Notes: a model not told the origin generated them from the sequence alone. DNA of 64,000 nucleotides from an uncultured Pelagibacteraceae bacterium (GCA_902547535.1 CACCOB010000001.1:186001-250000), one strand, 5' to 3'. Positions 47,236 to 58,082 are shown, numbered from the stretch's first letter. Numbers and translations are program-made.

Positions 47236-48513
47236 TTAGGCTCTAATCGTTGGTAGTAAATAGAAATCAGCTGTATCTATTTTGGAAGAATGCTCTCTTC
47301 TCATGTTCCATCTTTTTTGGACACCAGCGCTAGCAAGGCTTAATGTAGATCTTCCATACCGATAGTTAGTATTATCAATAGACCTCATTAAACCTTTTAT
47401 TTTCTCGTCTTTTTCAGAAGAAAATAGGTTCTTACTACGATCTTCATTTGATAAACCAGTGAGCATTACCCCTGCTTTTTGGTAGCGGTAGCCATTTTTA
47501 AAGATAGAGTCTAAAGCAACTAAAGCAGTTTTAACTATTTCAATACTATTGTTTGTAGAAATTGCAAAATCTATTGTCTTTGAGTTTGAATAATACCCAA
47601 ATCTACTTTGAAAAGGACTTGTTCTAACAAAAACTGTAATTGACTTTGCAATTAAAGACTCAGATCTAATTTTTTCAGATGCATTTAAACAATAATTTGC
47701 AACTGCTTCTTTTAATTCTTGATATTTTTCAATTCTTTGGCCAAAAGAACGAGATACAACACAGCTTTTTCTTTTTGTTTGTGTTGTCTCTAAATCAATA
47801 CAAGGAACTCCTCTTAGTTCCATTGCAGTTCTTGAACCCAAAACATTAGAGTTTTTCTTTATCCAGGTATTTGATTTGTTTTTTAGTTGTTTTGCATTAT
47901 AAATTCCGTTTTTATGGTAAAATTTTGTTAACTGTCTTCCCACACCCCATACATCGTTAATTTCAACTTTTTCTAATATTGGATCAATATTTTCAATTCC
48001 TATCAAACTTGTTACACCTGATTTTTTTTTCTTTGCAATATGATTTGCAACTTTGCTTAAAGTTTTTGTTTTAGCAATACCAATACTGGTTGGAATACCC
48101 GTCCACTTTAAAACTGTTTCCCTGATTTCTCTTCCAACTTTTTCAACTTCATCATCTGAAAAGTTTGATAAATCTAAAAATGCTTCATCAATAGAATAAA
48201 CTTCAATAGCAGAGTTAAATCTTTTTAGTGTTCTCATTACTCTTCTAGACAAATCTCCATATAAAGAATAATTAGATGAAAAAACTTCAACTTTATTTTT
48301 AATAATAATATCTTTTGCCTTGAAGTAAGGCTCTCCCATTTTAATACCTAAAGCTTTTGCTTCAGTTGATCTTGAAATTATACAACCATCATTATTAGAT
48401 AAAACTACAACAGGTTTTTTTCTTATTTTAGGATTGAATAATCTTTCACAAGAAACATAAAAAGAATTACAATCAATAAGTGCTATTTTTTTAGTATACT
48501 GAATGGATGACAT
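47236..48513 (-). CDS. umuC: DNA polymerase V catalytic subunit UmuC
   Basis: Y-family translesion polymerase used in the SOS response. Seen: [18 protein letters not shown] (first catalytic Asp), [28 protein letters not shown] (SIDEAFLD with second acidic pair), [21 protein letters not shown], and DVWGVGRQL (helix-hairpin region). 425 residues, matching UmuC. It overlaps umuD by 23 bp and is transcribed from the LexA-controlled promoter upstream of umuD. Confidence 0.96.
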   Translation of the reverse strand: MSSIQYTKKIALIDCNSFYVSCERLFNPKIRKKPVVVLSNNDGCIISRSTEAKALGIKMGEPYFKAKDIIIKNKVEVFSSNYSLYGDLSRRVMRTLKRFNSAIEVYSIDEAFLDLSNFSDDEVEKVGREIRETVLKWTGIPTSIGIAKTKTLSKVANHIAKKKKSGVTSLIGIENIDPILEKVEINDVWGVGRQLTKFYHKNGIYNAKQLKNKSNTWIKKNSNVLGSRTAMELRGVPCIDLETTQTKRKSCVVSRSFGQRIEKYQELKEAVANYCLNASEKIRSESLIAKSITVFVRTSPFQSRFGYYSNSKTIDFAISTNNSIEIVKTALVALDSIFKNGYRYQKAGVMLTGLSNEDRSKNLFSSEKDEKIKGLMRSIDNTNYRYGRSTLSLASAGVQKRWNMRREHSSKIDTADFYLLPTIRA

Positions 48514-48886
48514 AAGTTACAACTCCCCAAATAAATATATCCTCATCTTCATTAATTAAAATTCGATCTGTAAATTCTTTAGAACCTGATGTTAAAAATT
48601 TTTTATCTCTTTCTTGAACTAAACTTTTAACAACTAGTTCATCATGAACATTTGCAATAACTGTTGAGAAATTTTTTGGTGTTAAACTCTTATCAACAAC
48701 TAATAGATCGCCATCATTAATTCCCACATCCACCATCGATTTTCCCTGAACTCTTATGATGAAGGTTGCTGGAACATTTTTGATTAAGTGAACATTTAAA
48801 TCGATATCTTCCTCAATATAGTCTGTGGCAGGAGACGGAAAACCCGCGCCAGCTTTGTGTAAATAGTAAGGTATAGTTAGCTTCAT
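48491..48886 (-). CDS. umuD: UmuD, self-cleaving SOS mutagenesis protein
   Basis: 131 residues. S24-peptidase-like: catalytic Ser50 ([13 protein letters not shown]) and Lys87 (ELVVKSL), 37 residues apart as in E. coli UmuD (Ser60/Lys97). The RecA-stimulated cleavage site is Ala14-Gly15 in [12 protein letters not shown], equivalent to the CGFPSPA site of E. coli. The pre-cleavage arm is about ten residues shorter than in E. coli. UmuD'2 binds UmuC to form Pol V. Confidence 0.96.
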   Translation of the reverse strand: MKLTIPYYLHKAGAGFPSPATDYIEEDIDLNVHLIKNVPATFIIRVQGKSMVDVGINDGDLLVVDKSLTPKNFSTVIANVHDELVVKSLVQERDKKFLTSGSKEFTDRILINEDEDIFIWGVVTYVIHSVY

Positions 48887-48890
48887 AAAT

Positions 48891-48937
48891 GTTCTTATTT
48901 TGTTCTAATTAATATCCAAGTTATTCAATAGTGTCAA
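48891..48937 (-). promoter_or_regulatory. umuDC promoter with LexA operator
   Basis: Reading the minus strand: -35 TTGACA (48937-48932), 17-bp spacer, -10 TATTAA (48914-48909), then GAAC-N7-GAAC (48905-48891), ending 4 bp before the umuD ATG. On the plus strand the box is GTTC-N7-GTTC, the known alphaproteobacterial LexA operator (unlike the CTGT-N8-ACAG of enterics). Its place at the transcription start predicts straightforward LexA repression. lexA itself is not in the window. Confidence 0.9.
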
Positions 48938-48962
48938 TCAGGTTGTATTTTGAGTCTGTAAC

Positions 48963-49018
48963 TGAATCAAAAATGAATCAAAACGTGAACATCGAAACCA
49001 CATATTGTATACATGTGG
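48963..49018. promoter_or_regulatory. Direct and inverted repeats ahead of the GFA genes
   Basis: Two copies of TGAATCAAAA (48963-48972 and 48974-48983) sit 11 bp apart, about one helical turn. Downstream, CCACAT (48998-49003) and ATGTGG (49013-49018) form an inverted repeat with a 9-bp centre containing GTATAC. They lie between divergent umuD and the first GFA gene and could be an operator or promoter region; no known regulator motif is recognised. Confidence 0.3.
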
Positions 49019-49052
49019 ATAACTTTAACCACAAATAGTTTAAAAATAACAA

Positions 49053-49535
49053 ATGAAAAAAAACGAAAGCTTAACAGGAAGATGTATTTGTGGTCAGGTT
49101 AAATATAGAATTACTGAGAAGCCTCTATTCACCCAAGCTTGTCATTGTAAAGATTGTAAAATTATAACTGGGTCTTCCTATGTTATTAATACAAGCGTTT
49201 TAGATAACACTTTAATTATTGAGGGAGAAGTTGCATCAACCGAACTCAAAGCAGGAAGTGGCGCTACTTCTAATGCATACTTTTGTACAAAATGTGGAAC
49301 TTATATTTATACTGATTATGGCTCAGCTGTTGGCAGGTTAACAGTTAGAACTAAAACTTTAGATAATTCAGAAAGTTTTCCACCACAAGTACATATTTTT
49401 ACAAAAGATAAAGATCCATGGCTAAAACTTACAGATGATGTAATTTGTTTTGAAAAGATGTATGATCCAAAGAAAACATGGCCAGAGGAAAGTTTAAAAA
49501 GATACGGAGAATATTTAAAAGTTATTAACAGATAA
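49053..49535 (+). CDS. GFA/CENP-V family zinc protein, copy 1
   Basis: 160 residues. Seen: GRCICGQVKY, QACHCKDCK and YFCTKCGTYIYT, the spaced Cys sets of the GFA (glutathione-dependent formaldehyde-activating, Mss4-like) fold that bind structural and catalytic zinc. Despite the family name, most members have no proven role with formaldehyde. Followed 20 bp later by a second, shorter member. Confidence 0.9.
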   Translation: MKKNESLTGRCICGQVKYRITEKPLFTQACHCKDCKIITGSSYVINTSVLDNTLIIEGEVASTELKAGSGATSNAYFCTKCGTYIYTDYGSAVGRLTVRTKTLDNSESFPPQVHIFTKDKDPWLKLTDDVICFEKMYDPKKTWPEESLKRYGEYLKVINR

Positions 49536-49555
49536 TTTTATTAGGAGATTAAAAT

Positions 49556-49924
49556 ATGAAAAAATTAACTTGTCACTGTGGGGCAATTGAAGCCGAAGTT
49601 AAAATTCCTATAAGTGGTGTTGAAAAGATTATGCGTTGCAATTGTTCAATCTGCAAAAAAAAAGGTTACATTATAGGAGTACTTGGACCTGATGATTTTA
49701 AACTTATAAAAGGAGAAGATAAATTAACACTTTATCAGTTTTATACTAATACCGCTAAACATTATTTTTGTTCTATCTGTGGAATTCATACTCATAACAG
49801 ACCTAGAAGTAATCCTAAAATATATGGCGTAAATATAGCATGTATAGAAGGTGTAGAGCCATTCGAAATCGAGGATGTTCCAGTGAATGATGGAAAGAAC
49901 CATCCTCTTGATCAAAAACAATAA
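49556..49924 (+). CDS. GFA/CENP-V family zinc protein, copy 2
   Basis: 122 residues, same fold: TCHCGAIEAEV, RCNCSICKKKG and YFCSICGIHTHN provide the Cys ligands. The shorter chain and the C-terminal NDGKNHPLDQ block separate it from copy 1. Good Shine-Dalgarno (TAGGAG) ahead of ATG 49556. The two copies are not recent duplicates judging by their low identity. Confidence 0.9.
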   Translation: MKKLTCHCGAIEAEVKIPISGVEKIMRCNCSICKKKGYIIGVLGPDDFKLIKGEDKLTLYQFYTNTAKHYFCSICGIHTHNRPRSNPKIYGVNIACIEGVEPFEIEDVPVNDGKNHPLDQKQ

Positions 49925-49932
49925 ATTTCTTT

Positions 49933-50859
49933 ATGCAACCAATTGCCGACTGTTATAGAAAAGTTAGAAAAGACTGTATTAAATTTATTAGATCTCAAGA
50001 AACATCTAAAGAAAAATTTAAAAATAAAGAGAAGATGATAAAATCTTTTTTAATTCCTATTAGTTTTTGGATTGCAAATAGAGCGAAAAAATCAAAACCT
50101 TATTTGATAGGTTTATCAGGGGGTCAAGGAACTGGCAAAACAACTATAAGCTCTATTTTAAAAATTATTCTAATTAAATATTTTAGACTTAACGTTTTTA
50201 AAATCTCAATTGATGATTTATATAAAACTAGAAAAGATAGAATAAGGTTATCTAAAAAAATACATCCTTTGTTAAAGACTAGAGGTGTTCCAGGAACACA
50301 TGATGTAAATTTTATGTTTGATTTTCTAAATAAAATTAAAAAAAAAAAATTTAAATATCATAGAATTCCTAAATTTAATAAAGCTATAGACGATAGACTT
50401 AAAAGAAAATCTTGGTATTTAGTTAAAAGTGTCCCAGATGTTATAATCTTTGAAGGTTGGTGTGTAGGAGCTAGAGCTGAAAAGATAATTACTTTAAGAA
50501 AATCTATTAATCCACTTGAGAAAATAGAGGATATAAATTTAAAATGGAGAAAATTTGTAAATGGCCAATTACAGACCAAATACAAAAAATTGTTTTCAAA
50601 ATTAGACTGCATGATATTTTTAAAAGCCGGTAGCTTTAAGTTATTGCAGAGTTGGCGCCTAAAACAGGAGTCCTTATTGAAATTAAATTCAAAAAATAAA
50701 GCAAATAACAAAGTAATGAGCAAAAATGAGGTATTAACATTTATGCAGACATATCAGAGGATTACCCAAAATATGTTTAAATTTGCTCCAAAATATTCTT
50801 CAATTGTATTAAATTTAAATAGAAATCATGAAATTAAATCAATAAAATATAATAAATGA
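49933..50859 (+). CDS. P-loop kinase, D-glycerate 3-kinase (GLYK)-like
   Basis: 308 residues. Seen: Walker A YLIGLSGGQGTGKTTIS (near residues 57-72), SIDDLYKTRKDR, TRGVPGTHDVNF, DDRLKRKSWY and DVIIFEGWCVGARA, a pattern shared with plant/yeast-type glycerate kinase and other PRK/PanK-like kinases. Likely ATP-dependent phosphorylation of glycerate to 3-phosphoglycerate. The N-terminal ~50 residues are helical and family-typical. Its end overlaps the next gene by 4 bp (ATGA). Confidence 0.8.
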   Translation: MQPIADCYRKVRKDCIKFIRSQETSKEKFKNKEKMIKSFLIPISFWIANRAKKSKPYLIGLSGGQGTGKTTISSILKIILIKYFRLNVFKISIDDLYKTRKDRIRLSKKIHPLLKTRGVPGTHDVNFMFDFLNKIKKKKFKYHRIPKFNKAIDDRLKRKSWYLVKSVPDVIIFEGWCVGARAEKIITLRKSINPLEKIEDINLKWRKFVNGQLQTKYKKLFSKLDCMIFLKAGSFKLLQSWRLKQESLLKLNSKNKANNKVMSKNEVLTFMQTYQRITQNMFKFAPKYSSIVLNLNRNHEIKSIKYNK

Positions 50860-52154
50860 AAAAAATATTATTAATAACACTCTCTCTATTTGCTTTTACA
50901 TTTTCAGTAGATGCTGCATCATTGACTGATGCACTAAAAATTACTTTTCAAAATAATTTAGAGTTAAAAGCTGAACGAAAAAATTTAGAAGTTCAAAGAG
51001 AAGTATTAAATATTTCAAAAAGTGATTTTTTTCCAACATTAACATTATCTGGAACAAAAAATTTTGAAAATACCAATGAACTTACAAATCAAAATGGGAC
51101 TGATGCTTCAATCACTGATACAGATACAATGACCTCATCTGTCAAATTAGAACAAACTTTAATTGATGGTAGTGCTAGAAGTAACAAATACGAAAAAAGT
51201 AAATTGGGACTAAACCTTTCTGAAGCAAAACTTATTAAGAAAGAACAAGATGTTTTTATGAAAGCAATAGAAGCATATACTGGTTTAATACTTGCTTATG
51301 AAAAATTAAGTATAAATAAAGAAAATGTAAACTTACTTCAAAGACAATTTGAAATAGACAATGCGAGATTATCTAGAGCTCAAATTACTGCTACTGACTT
51401 AGCACAATCTCAATCTTCATTGTCAGGAGCTCAAGCAGGTTACATAGGAGCACAAAATAATATTATAACCAGTAAGTTAGCTTATGAAAATATAATAGGC
51501 CCAATCAATACTAACGAAAAATTAAAAAAAATATATAATTCAGAAGTTTCAATACCAAAAAGTTTAGTTGAAGCAAAAAAAATATCTGAACAAAAAAGCC
51601 CTGATCTTATAATTGCTGAAATAGAATATGGACAGTCCGAATTAGATGTAAAAATAGCAAGATCAGATTTATCACCGACGGCTAAACTTTCTCTCGAGAG
51701 ATCGTATACAGATGATCTGAGTGCAACTTATGATGAAAGAGAAAAAGATGTTTTACAAGCAACAGTAAGCTGGCCTTTTCAATTTGGGGGAAAGAATAAG
51801 TCTAATATAAATAAAAATCTTCAAGTTAAAGGGATGAAAAAATTACTTCTTGAAAACGCTTTTAGAAATAATACACAAGGTGTTACTGCCGCTTGGTCTA
51901 CATTAGAGTCATCCAAAAGCCTTTTAAGAGCTGTCCAATCACAAGTTAAAGCTGCTGAAATTGCAAATGAAGGAATAAGTTTTGAGTATGAGAGTGGTTT
52001 GAATAGATCAACCTTCGATGTACTTCAATCTAGATCAAATTTGATTAATGCAAAAATAAATCTTGCAGAAGCTGAAAGAAATTACTTATTAGCCCAATAC
52101 AGATTATTAAAATCAGCTGGCTTATTAAATAGCGACTATTTAAAACTTAGATAA
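50856..52154 (+). CDS. TolC-family outer-membrane channel protein
   Basis: 432 residues with a Sec leader (to about residue 20, SVDA). Two similar halves rich in long heptad helices: SLTDALKITFQNNLELKAERKNLEVQRE, GLNLSEAKLIKKEQDVFMKAI and the second-half counterpart VAKEI-like region, ending with ANEGISFEYESGLNRSTFDVLQSRSNLINAKINLAEAERNYLLAQY cited over its parts; the last block (LLAQYRLLKSAGLL) is typical of TolC. Exports with an inner-membrane type I or RND partner not found in the window. Confidence 0.92.
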   Translation: MKKILLITLSLFAFTFSVDAASLTDALKITFQNNLELKAERKNLEVQREVLNISKSDFFPTLTLSGTKNFENTNELTNQNGTDASITDTDTMTSSVKLEQTLIDGSARSNKYEKSKLGLNLSEAKLIKKEQDVFMKAIEAYTGLILAYEKLSINKENVNLLQRQFEIDNARLSRAQITATDLAQSQSSLSGAQAGYIGAQNNIITSKLAYENIIGPINTNEKLKKIYNSEVSIPKSLVEAKKISEQKSPDLIIAEIEYGQSELDVKIARSDLSPTAKLSLERSYTDDLSATYDEREKDVLQATVSWPFQFGGKNKSNINKNLQVKGMKKLLLENAFRNNTQGVTAAWSTLESSKSLLRAVQSQVKAAEIANEGISFEYESGLNRSTFDVLQSRSNLINAKINLAEAERNYLLAQYRLLKSAGLLNSDYLKLR

Positions 52155-52197
52155 ATAAACACTTTTAAACGCTATATTAAAAAAATATTGCTAATGA

Positions 52198-52212
52198 GAA
52201 CAAAATGTGTAC
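52198..52212. promoter_or_regulatory. LexA-like site upstream of recA
   Basis: GAAC-N7-GTAC, one base from the alphaproteobacterial GAAC-N7-GAAC LexA box, 50 bp before the recA ATG. recA is the standard LexA target and the umuD promoter in this window carries a perfect box, so LexA control is plausible; the mismatch suggests weaker binding. Confidence 0.5.
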
Positions 52213-52262
52213 ATTTATTTTCATGATTCGAATGTTTAAAAACGTAAAAAAAGAGGCAAAAA

Positions 52263-53387
52263 ATGACTAAAAATAATTTAAAAGTGGTTAAACCCGCTAA
52301 AGATAAAGAATTGGAAAATAAAGAGAAAAATAAAGCATTAGACGCAGCAATTAGCCAAATCACAGACAGCTTTGGAAAAGGCTCTGTAATGAAGCTTGGA
52401 GAACAGAAAGCTTTGGATGTTGAGTCTATTTCAACTGGATCTTTAAGTCTTGATCTAGCACTTGGAATAGGGGGACTACCAAAAGGAAGAATTATTGAAA
52501 TTTATGGACCAGAGTCATCTGGAAAAACTACTCTAGCTTTACAAGTAGTCGCTGAAGCACAAAAGGCTGGTGGAATTTGTGGATTTGTTGATGCAGAGCA
52601 TGCTTTAGACCCAGTTTACGCAAAAAAATTAGGTGTTAATACTGAAGAATTGCTTATTTCTCAACCAGATACAGGTGAACAAGCTTTAGAAATAACAGAT
52701 ACTTTAATTAAATCTGGCTCGATGTCAGTACTTGTTGTAGATTCTGTTGCTGCTTTAACTCCAAGAGCAGAGATAGAGGGTGATATGGGAGATCATCATG
52801 TTGGTCTCCAAGCAAGACTAATGTCACAAGCACTAAGAAAATTAACAGGTTCAATTTCTAGAACTAACACAATGGTTATTTTCATTAACCAAATTAGAAT
52901 GAAAATTGGAGTTATGTTTGGAAGTCCAGAAACAACATCTGGTGGAAACTCTCTTAAATTCTATTCATCAGTTAGAATGGATATTAGAAGAATTGGTGCA
53001 ATCAAAGATAAAGAACAAATTATTGGAAATACAACGAGAGTTAAAGTTGTAAAAAATAAAGTTGCTCCACCATTTAAAGTTGTTGAATTCGATTTAATGT
53101 ATGGAAAAGGAATTAGTAAAGTAGGGGAACTAATAGACCTTGGTGCCAAAGCAGAGATTGTTGAAAAGTCAGGTGCTTGGTATGCATATAAAGGTGAAAA
53201 AATTGGTCAAGGTAGAGAAAATGCTAAACTTTATCTTGAGCAAAATCCAAAAGCTGCAGCTGAGATTGAAATGGCTATCAGAGAAAAAGCTGGCGTTATA
53301 TCAAAAAAGATAGAGGGAAATCCTTTAAGTGAGGAAAAGGTTGAAGCTCAGAAAAAAGAGGAAGAGGTTCCTACAAAAAAAAATTAG
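52263..53387 (+). CDS. recA: Recombinase RecA
   Basis: ATP-dependent strand-exchange protein and LexA/UmuD coprotease. Seen: Walker [10 protein letters not shown] (82-90), [21 protein letters not shown] (Walker B), the L1 loop [23 protein letters not shown] read across the conserved stretch, L2 region [26 protein letters not shown] in parts, and a charged C-terminal tail. 374 residues; purine-rich GAGG ahead of ATG 52263. Followed by a strong terminator. Confidence 0.99.
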   Translation: MTKNNLKVVKPAKDKELENKEKNKALDAAISQITDSFGKGSVMKLGEQKALDVESISTGSLSLDLALGIGGLPKGRIIEIYGPESSGKTTLALQVVAEAQKAGGICGFVDAEHALDPVYAKKLGVNTEELLISQPDTGEQALEITDTLIKSGSMSVLVVDSVAALTPRAEIEGDMGDHHVGLQARLMSQALRKLTGSISRTNTMVIFINQIRMKIGVMFGSPETTSGGNSLKFYSSVRMDIRRIGAIKDKEQIIGNTTRVKVVKNKVAPPFKVVEFDLMYGKGISKVGELIDLGAKAEIVEKSGAWYAYKGEKIGQGRENAKLYLEQNPKAAAEIEMAIREKAGVISKKIEGNPLSEEKVEAQKKEEEVPTKKN

Positions 53388-53406
53388 CAGATAACTTTTA
53401 GTTATT

Positions 53407-53437
53407 AAAAAAAGGCGCTCAATTGGGCGCCTTTTTT
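53407..53437 (+). terminator. Intrinsic terminator after recA
   Basis: GGCGCTC (53414-53420) pairs with GGGCGCC (53425-53431) across an AATT loop (one T-G wobble); A-run before and T-run (53432-53437) after. GC-rich stem is striking in this AT-rich sequence. Confidence 0.95.
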
Positions 53438-53485
53438 CCCTTCAGAAGTGTAGACATCATAATAAAATGCTGTATTTTGATAAAT

Positions 53486-56149
53486 ATGGCTAAAACATTA
53501 AATGAAATTAGATCCGCATTCCTAGAGTATTTTGAAAAAAATGACCACAAAATAGTTGAGTCTAGCAATTTGGTTCCAAATAACGACCCAACATTAATGT
53601 TTGCCAACTCCGGGATGGTACAATTTAAAAATGTATTTACTGGTCTAGAAAAAAGAGATTATCAAAGAGCCACTACATCTCAAAAATGTGTAAGAGCTGG
53701 CGGAAAACATAATGATTTAGAAAATGTTGGCTATACACCTAGACACCATACATTTTTCGAAATGTTAGGGAACTTTTCTTTTGGGGATTACTTTAAAGAA
53801 AGAGCAATTGAACTTGCTTGGAATTTAATAACAAAAGAATTTGGATTAAGAAAAGATAGACTTTATGTAACTGTTTATCATGATGATGATGAAGCCTTTA
53901 ATTATTGGAAAAAAATTGCAGGATTGAGTGAAAATAAAATTATTAGGATAGCAACATCTGATAATTTTTGGTCTATGGGTGAGACTGGACCTTGTGGCCC
54001 TTGTTCTGAAATATTCTATGATCATGGAGATCATCTTGAAGGTGGGTTGCCTGGAACAAAAAATGAGGATGGAGATAGATATATAGAAATTTGGAATTTA
54101 GTATTTATGCAATTTGAACAAATTTCAAAAGATAAAAGAATTAATCTACCAAAACCATCGGTTGATACAGGAATGGGTCTCGAGAGAATTGCTGCATTAC
54201 TACAAGGCACCCATGACAACTATGAAACTGATCATTTTAAAAAAATAATTAATTCTACAGCAGAAATTTTAAAAGTTAATCCAAACAAAGAAAATTTAGC
54301 GAGTTTTAGAGTTATAGCAGATCATTTACGTGCTAGCTCATTTTTAATTGCCGAGGGAGTTCTACCATCAAATGAAGGAAGAGGTTATGTATTAAGGAGA
54401 ATCATGAGAAGAGGAATGAGGCACTCTCACTTACTTGGTTCAAAAGAGCCAATTTTTTTTAATATATTTAAAACTCTTAAGGATGAAATGAAAGGGAATT
54501 ACTCAGAGATTGAGAGAGCAGAATCTTTAATAAAAGAGACATTAAGAATGGAAGAGGAAAAATTTTTAGTTTTATTAGATAGAGGTATAAAAATATTAAA
54601 TGATGAAATAGATAAGATAGATAAAGTATTACCTGGAGAAGTAGCATTTAAGCTTTATGATACTTATGGTTTTCCTTTAGATTTAACACAAGACATTTTA
54701 AAAAATAAATCATTAAAGATAGATAGTGAGAAATTTCAAAGTTTAATGAAAGAAAGTAAAGAACTTGCAAAAAAAAATTGGAAAGGCTCAGGAGATAGTG
54801 CTGTTGACGATATTTGGTTTTCAATCAAGGATAAATTAGGTGCTTCAGAATTCTTAGGATATGAAACTGATCGAGCGGAAGGAATTATTCTAGCATTGTT
54901 AAAGGACAATAAAGAAGTGGATGAACTTAACGAAAATGATGAAGGAGTAGTTATTGTAAACCAAACTCCTTTTTATGGGGAGTCGGGCGGACAAGTTGGG
55001 GATACTGGACAGATAATTGTAGGAAACTTCAAGTTTGAAGTATCAGATGTACAAAAAAAATTGGGAGATTTATTTGTCCATTATGGAAAAGTCATAACGG
55101 GTAAAATTAAGGTTAAAGACAATGTCGAAATGAAAATTGATGTTAAAAGACGGAATAATGTAAGAGCATATCACTCTGCAACTCATCTTTTACATGAGTC
55201 TTTGAGAAGAGTGCTAGGTACTCATGTCACTCAAAAAGGATCTTTAGTAGCTCCCGATAGACTACGATTTGATTTTAGTCATATGAAGCCAATTTCAGAA
55301 CAAGAAATAGAAAAAATTGAAAGTTATGTAAATTCAATGGTTGAAAAAAAATCTGATGTAAAAACAAGGATAATGACCCCAAAAGAAGCTGTCGACAACG
55401 GTGCACTTGCACTTTTTGGGGAAAAATATGGGGAAGAGGTAAGAGTTTTATCAATGGGAAATGAGAAAGAAAAATATTTTTCCACAGAACTTTGTGGTGG
55501 AACTCATGTAAGGAATACTGGCGATATAGGCAGATTTAAAATAATTAGCCAATCCTCAATTGCAGCAGGCGTTAGAAGAGTTGAAGCTCTAAGGGAAAAT
55601 CAATTAAATGAGTTTTTAAAAAATAAAGAAAAATTATCTGATTTGTCAGCACAAAAAAATGAGGAAATGATTAATGATTTGTCAAAACAAATAGTTAAAT
55701 TAGGAGGCAAGCCTAATTTAGAAAATGATGACATTAAAAGTTTGATAAAAGATTTATCAAAACAACTAGAACTTTTAAAATTCACATCAATTCTAAAAGA
55801 TAATTCAAAAAATAAAACGCACGATGATAAAATTAAAAATGTAAATGTAAGATTTCAAAAAGTTGAGGATCTTCCACCTAAAGAACTTAGGAAATTAGTA
55901 GATGCAGGAAAAAAAGACTTACAAAGTGGTATAGTTATTGTCTTTGCAAGTTTTGAGGATAAAGTAGGTCTCGCAGTTGGGGTTACTGAGGAACTTATTG
56001 ATAAATATGATGCTGTTGTATTTGCAAAATCTGGATCTGAGATAATTGGCGGAAAAGGTGGAGGTGGAAGAAAAGATTTTGCACAAGCTGGTGGACAATT
56101 TAAAGACAAAATTGATGAGGCTTTTGAAAAAATTAAGTCTTTAATTTAA
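53486..56149 (+). CDS. alaS: Alanyl-tRNA synthetase
   Basis: Class II synthetase charging tRNA-Ala. Seen: [23 protein letters not shown] in parts at the N-terminus, [50 protein letters not shown], editing-domain [11 protein letters not shown] (HxxxH) and CGGTHV, and a C-terminal [14 protein letters not shown]-Ala domain. 887 residues from ATG 53486. Extending to an upstream ATG would put the recA terminator inside the coding region, so it is rejected. It converges on icd with 9-bp overlap. Confidence 0.98.
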   Translation: MAKTLNEIRSAFLEYFEKNDHKIVESSNLVPNNDPTLMFANSGMVQFKNVFTGLEKRDYQRATTSQKCVRAGGKHNDLENVGYTPRHHTFFEMLGNFSFGDYFKERAIELAWNLITKEFGLRKDRLYVTVYHDDDEAFNYWKKIAGLSENKIIRIATSDNFWSMGETGPCGPCSEIFYDHGDHLEGGLPGTKNEDGDRYIEIWNLVFMQFEQISKDKRINLPKPSVDTGMGLERIAALLQGTHDNYETDHFKKIINSTAEILKVNPNKENLASFRVIADHLRASSFLIAEGVLPSNEGRGYVLRRIMRRGMRHSHLLGSKEPIFFNIFKTLKDEMKGNYSEIERAESLIKETLRMEEEKFLVLLDRGIKILNDEIDKIDKVLPGEVAFKLYDTYGFPLDLTQDILKNKSLKIDSEKFQSLMKESKELAKKNWKGSGDSAVDDIWFSIKDKLGASEFLGYETDRAEGIILALLKDNKEVDELNENDEGVVIVNQTPFYGESGGQVGDTGQIIVGNFKFEVSDVQKKLGDLFVHYGKVITGKIKVKDNVEMKIDVKRRNNVRAYHSATHLLHESLRRVLGTHVTQKGSLVAPDRLRFDFSHMKPISEQEIEKIESYVNSMVEKKSDVKTRIMTPKEAVDNGALALFGEKYGEEVRVLSMGNEKEKYFSTELCGGTHVRNTGDIGRFKIISQSSIAAGVRRVEALRENQLNEFLKNKEKLSDLSAQKNEEMINDLSKQIVKLGGKPNLENDDIKSLIKDLSKQLELLKFTSILKDNSKNKTHDDKIKNVNVRFQKVEDLPPKELRKLVDAGKKDLQSGIVIVFASFEDKVGLAVGVTEELIDKYDAVVFAKSGSEIIGGKGGGGRKDFAQAGGQFKDKIDEAFEKIKSLI

Positions 56150-57355
56150 TTTATGTCTCAACTTTCCGTCTAAAGTGTCTAAAAATTGATTAGTTGTAAG
56201 ATACTTAGTTGAAGGTCCTATTAATATAGCTAAGTCTTTGGTCATTAATCCTTCCTCAACACAATCGACACAAACCTTTTCAAGTGTTTCTGAAAATTTA
56301 ATTAATTCCTCATTTCCATCAAGCTTTCCTCTATGAGCTAAACCTCTTGTCCATGCAAAAATTGAAGCAATAGGATTTGTTGAAGTTTCTTTTCCTTGTT
56401 GATGCATTCTAAAGTGTCTTGTTACCGTACCATGTGCAGCTTCTGCTTCCATAGTTTTTCCATCTGGTGCGAGGAGTACACTTGTCATCAAACCTAAAGA
56501 ACCATATCCCTGAGCAACTGTATCTGATTGGACATCCCCATCATAATTTTTGCATGCCCAGATATATTTGCCATGCCATTTCATTGCACATGCAACCATA
56601 TCATCAATTAATCTATGTTCATAAGTGATTTTATTTTGTTCAAATTTTTTTTTAAATTCTTTTTCAAAAACTTCTTGGAAAATATCTTTAAATCTTCCGT
56701 CGTATCTTTTTAAAATTGTATTTTTTGTTGATAGATACACAGGCCATTTCTTAATTAACCCATAATTAAAGCAAGATCTTGCAAAATCCTCTATAGATTT
56801 ATCTAAGTTATACATTGATAAAGCAATTCCAGGACCAGGAAAGTTAAATACCTCATATTTTCTCTCATCATTTCCATCTTCGGCAGTCCATTTTATTTCT
56901 AGCTTACCTTTTCCCGGAACTGTAAAGTCTGTTGCTCTGTATTGGTCACCAAATGCGTGTCTGCCTATAATTAATGGATCTGTCCATGAGGGCACAAGCT
57001 TTGGAATATTTTTACAAATTATGGGTTCTCTAAAAACGGTACCACCAATAATATTTCTTATTGTACCATTAGGAGATCTCCACATTTTTTTAAGGTTAAA
57101 CTCTTTAACTCTTGCTTCATCTGGGGTAATAGTTGCGCATTTGATACCCACTCCATTCTTTTTAATTGCATTAGCACACTCTATAGTAATTTTATCTTCT
57201 GTCTTATCTCTGCTTTCCATTCCTAAATCGTAGTATTCGATCTTGAGATCAATGTAGTTTAAGATTAGCTTATTTTTTATGAAGTCCCATATAACTCTAG
57301 TCATTTCGTCACCATCTAACTCTACAATGGGGTTTTTAACCTTAATTTTACTCAT
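56141..57355 (-). CDS. icd: NADP-dependent isocitrate dehydrogenase, eukaryote-like homodimeric type
   Basis: TCA enzyme, isocitrate to 2-oxoglutarate with NADPH. Seen: [16 protein letters not shown] at the N-terminus, [33 protein letters not shown] in parts, [20 protein letters not shown] and AHGTVTRH. 404 residues, the subfamily II form shared by mitochondria and many Alphaproteobacteria, not the E. coli form. It faces psd divergently across 78 bp. Confidence 0.98.
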   Translation of the reverse strand: MSKIKVKNPIVELDGDEMTRVIWDFIKNKLILNYIDLKIEYYDLGMESRDKTEDKITIECANAIKKNGVGIKCATITPDEARVKEFNLKKMWRSPNGTIRNIIGGTVFREPIICKNIPKLVPSWTDPLIIGRHAFGDQYRATDFTVPGKGKLEIKWTAEDGNDERKYEVFNFPGPGIALSMYNLDKSIEDFARSCFNYGLIKKWPVYLSTKNTILKRYDGRFKDIFQEVFEKEFKKKFEQNKITYEHRLIDDMVACAMKWHGKYIWACKNYDGDVQSDTVAQGYGSLGLMTSVLLAPDGKTMEAEAAHGTVTRHFRMHQQGKETSTNPIASIFAWTRGLAHRGKLDGNEELIKFSETLEKVCVDCVEEGLMTKDLAILIGPSTKYLTTNQFLDTLDGKLRHKLN

Positions 57356-57433
57356 TTTTTTGATATATCTTAATAGTTGAATTTATTCTTTTTGTATACA
57401 TATTAATCCAAATTTATCAATTATAGGATTATC

Positions 57434-58078
57434 ATGAGTAAAATTTTTCCAAAATTACACAATGAAGGATACAAGTTTATTGTTATTTTTGCAATTGCAA
57501 CTGTAATTCTTTATTTGATAAATGGTTTTTTTGGTTTTATCGGTTTGGTATTGACTATTTGGTGTTACTATTTTTTTAGAGATCCTGAAAGAACATCTAT
57601 TGGAGATGATAATTATCTTACAAGTCCTGCAGATGGAGTTGTGTTACAAGTAATGGATACCAACGGACCAAAAGAACTTGGCTTAGAAAATAAGAAGATG
57701 AAAAAGGTAAGTATATTTATGGATGTATTTGACTGTCACGTAAATAGATCTCCTTGTTCCGGAGCAATATCAGAAATACTTTATAAACCCGGAAAGTTTT
57801 TTAATGCATCTTTAGATAAAGCAAGTGAAGATAATGAAAGAAATTATTATAGAATCAAAAATTCTAACGGAGAAGAAATTATTGTAGTCCAAATAGCTGG
57901 GTTAGTTGCTAGAAGAATTGTAACTGAAGTTTCCAAAGATGAACTTGTAGAGCAAGGTTCAAGAATAGGAATGATTAGATTTGGGAGTAGGGCAGATATG
58001 TATTTTGAAAATTATTCTCCCTTAGTTAAGGTTGATCAAAAGACAATAGCTGGCGAAACTCTAATTGCAAAAAAATAA
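57434..58078 (+). CDS. psd: Phosphatidylserine decarboxylase proenzyme
   Basis: Makes phosphatidylethanolamine; self-cleaves to a pyruvoyl enzyme. Seen: membrane segment (about 14-48), FRDPERT, SPADGVV, IFMDVFDCHVNRSP, and the self-cleavage site FGSR with Gly184-Ser185. 214 residues is the short bacterial/archaeal-type form. pssA follows 4 bp later, so the two steps CDP-diacylglycerol to PS to PE are co-encoded. Confidence 0.97.
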   Translation: MSKIFPKLHNEGYKFIVIFAIATVILYLINGFFGFIGLVLTIWCYYFFRDPERTSIGDDNYLTSPADGVVLQVMDTNGPKELGLENKKMKKVSIFMDVFDCHVNRSPCSGAISEILYKPGKFFNASLDKASEDNERNYYRIKNSNGEEIIVVQIAGLVARRIVTEVSKDELVEQGSRIGMIRFGSRADMYFENYSPLVKVDQKTIAGETLIAKK

Positions 58079-58082
58079 TCTA

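Noticed and set aside
48985..48990. Another LexA half-site (GAAC) in the umuD-GFA gap
   Set aside because: There is no second GAAC/GTTC at the required 7-bp spacing.
53423..53485. N-terminal extension of alaS to an upstream ATG
   Set aside because: It would start inside the recA terminator and adds residues absent from AlaS proteins.
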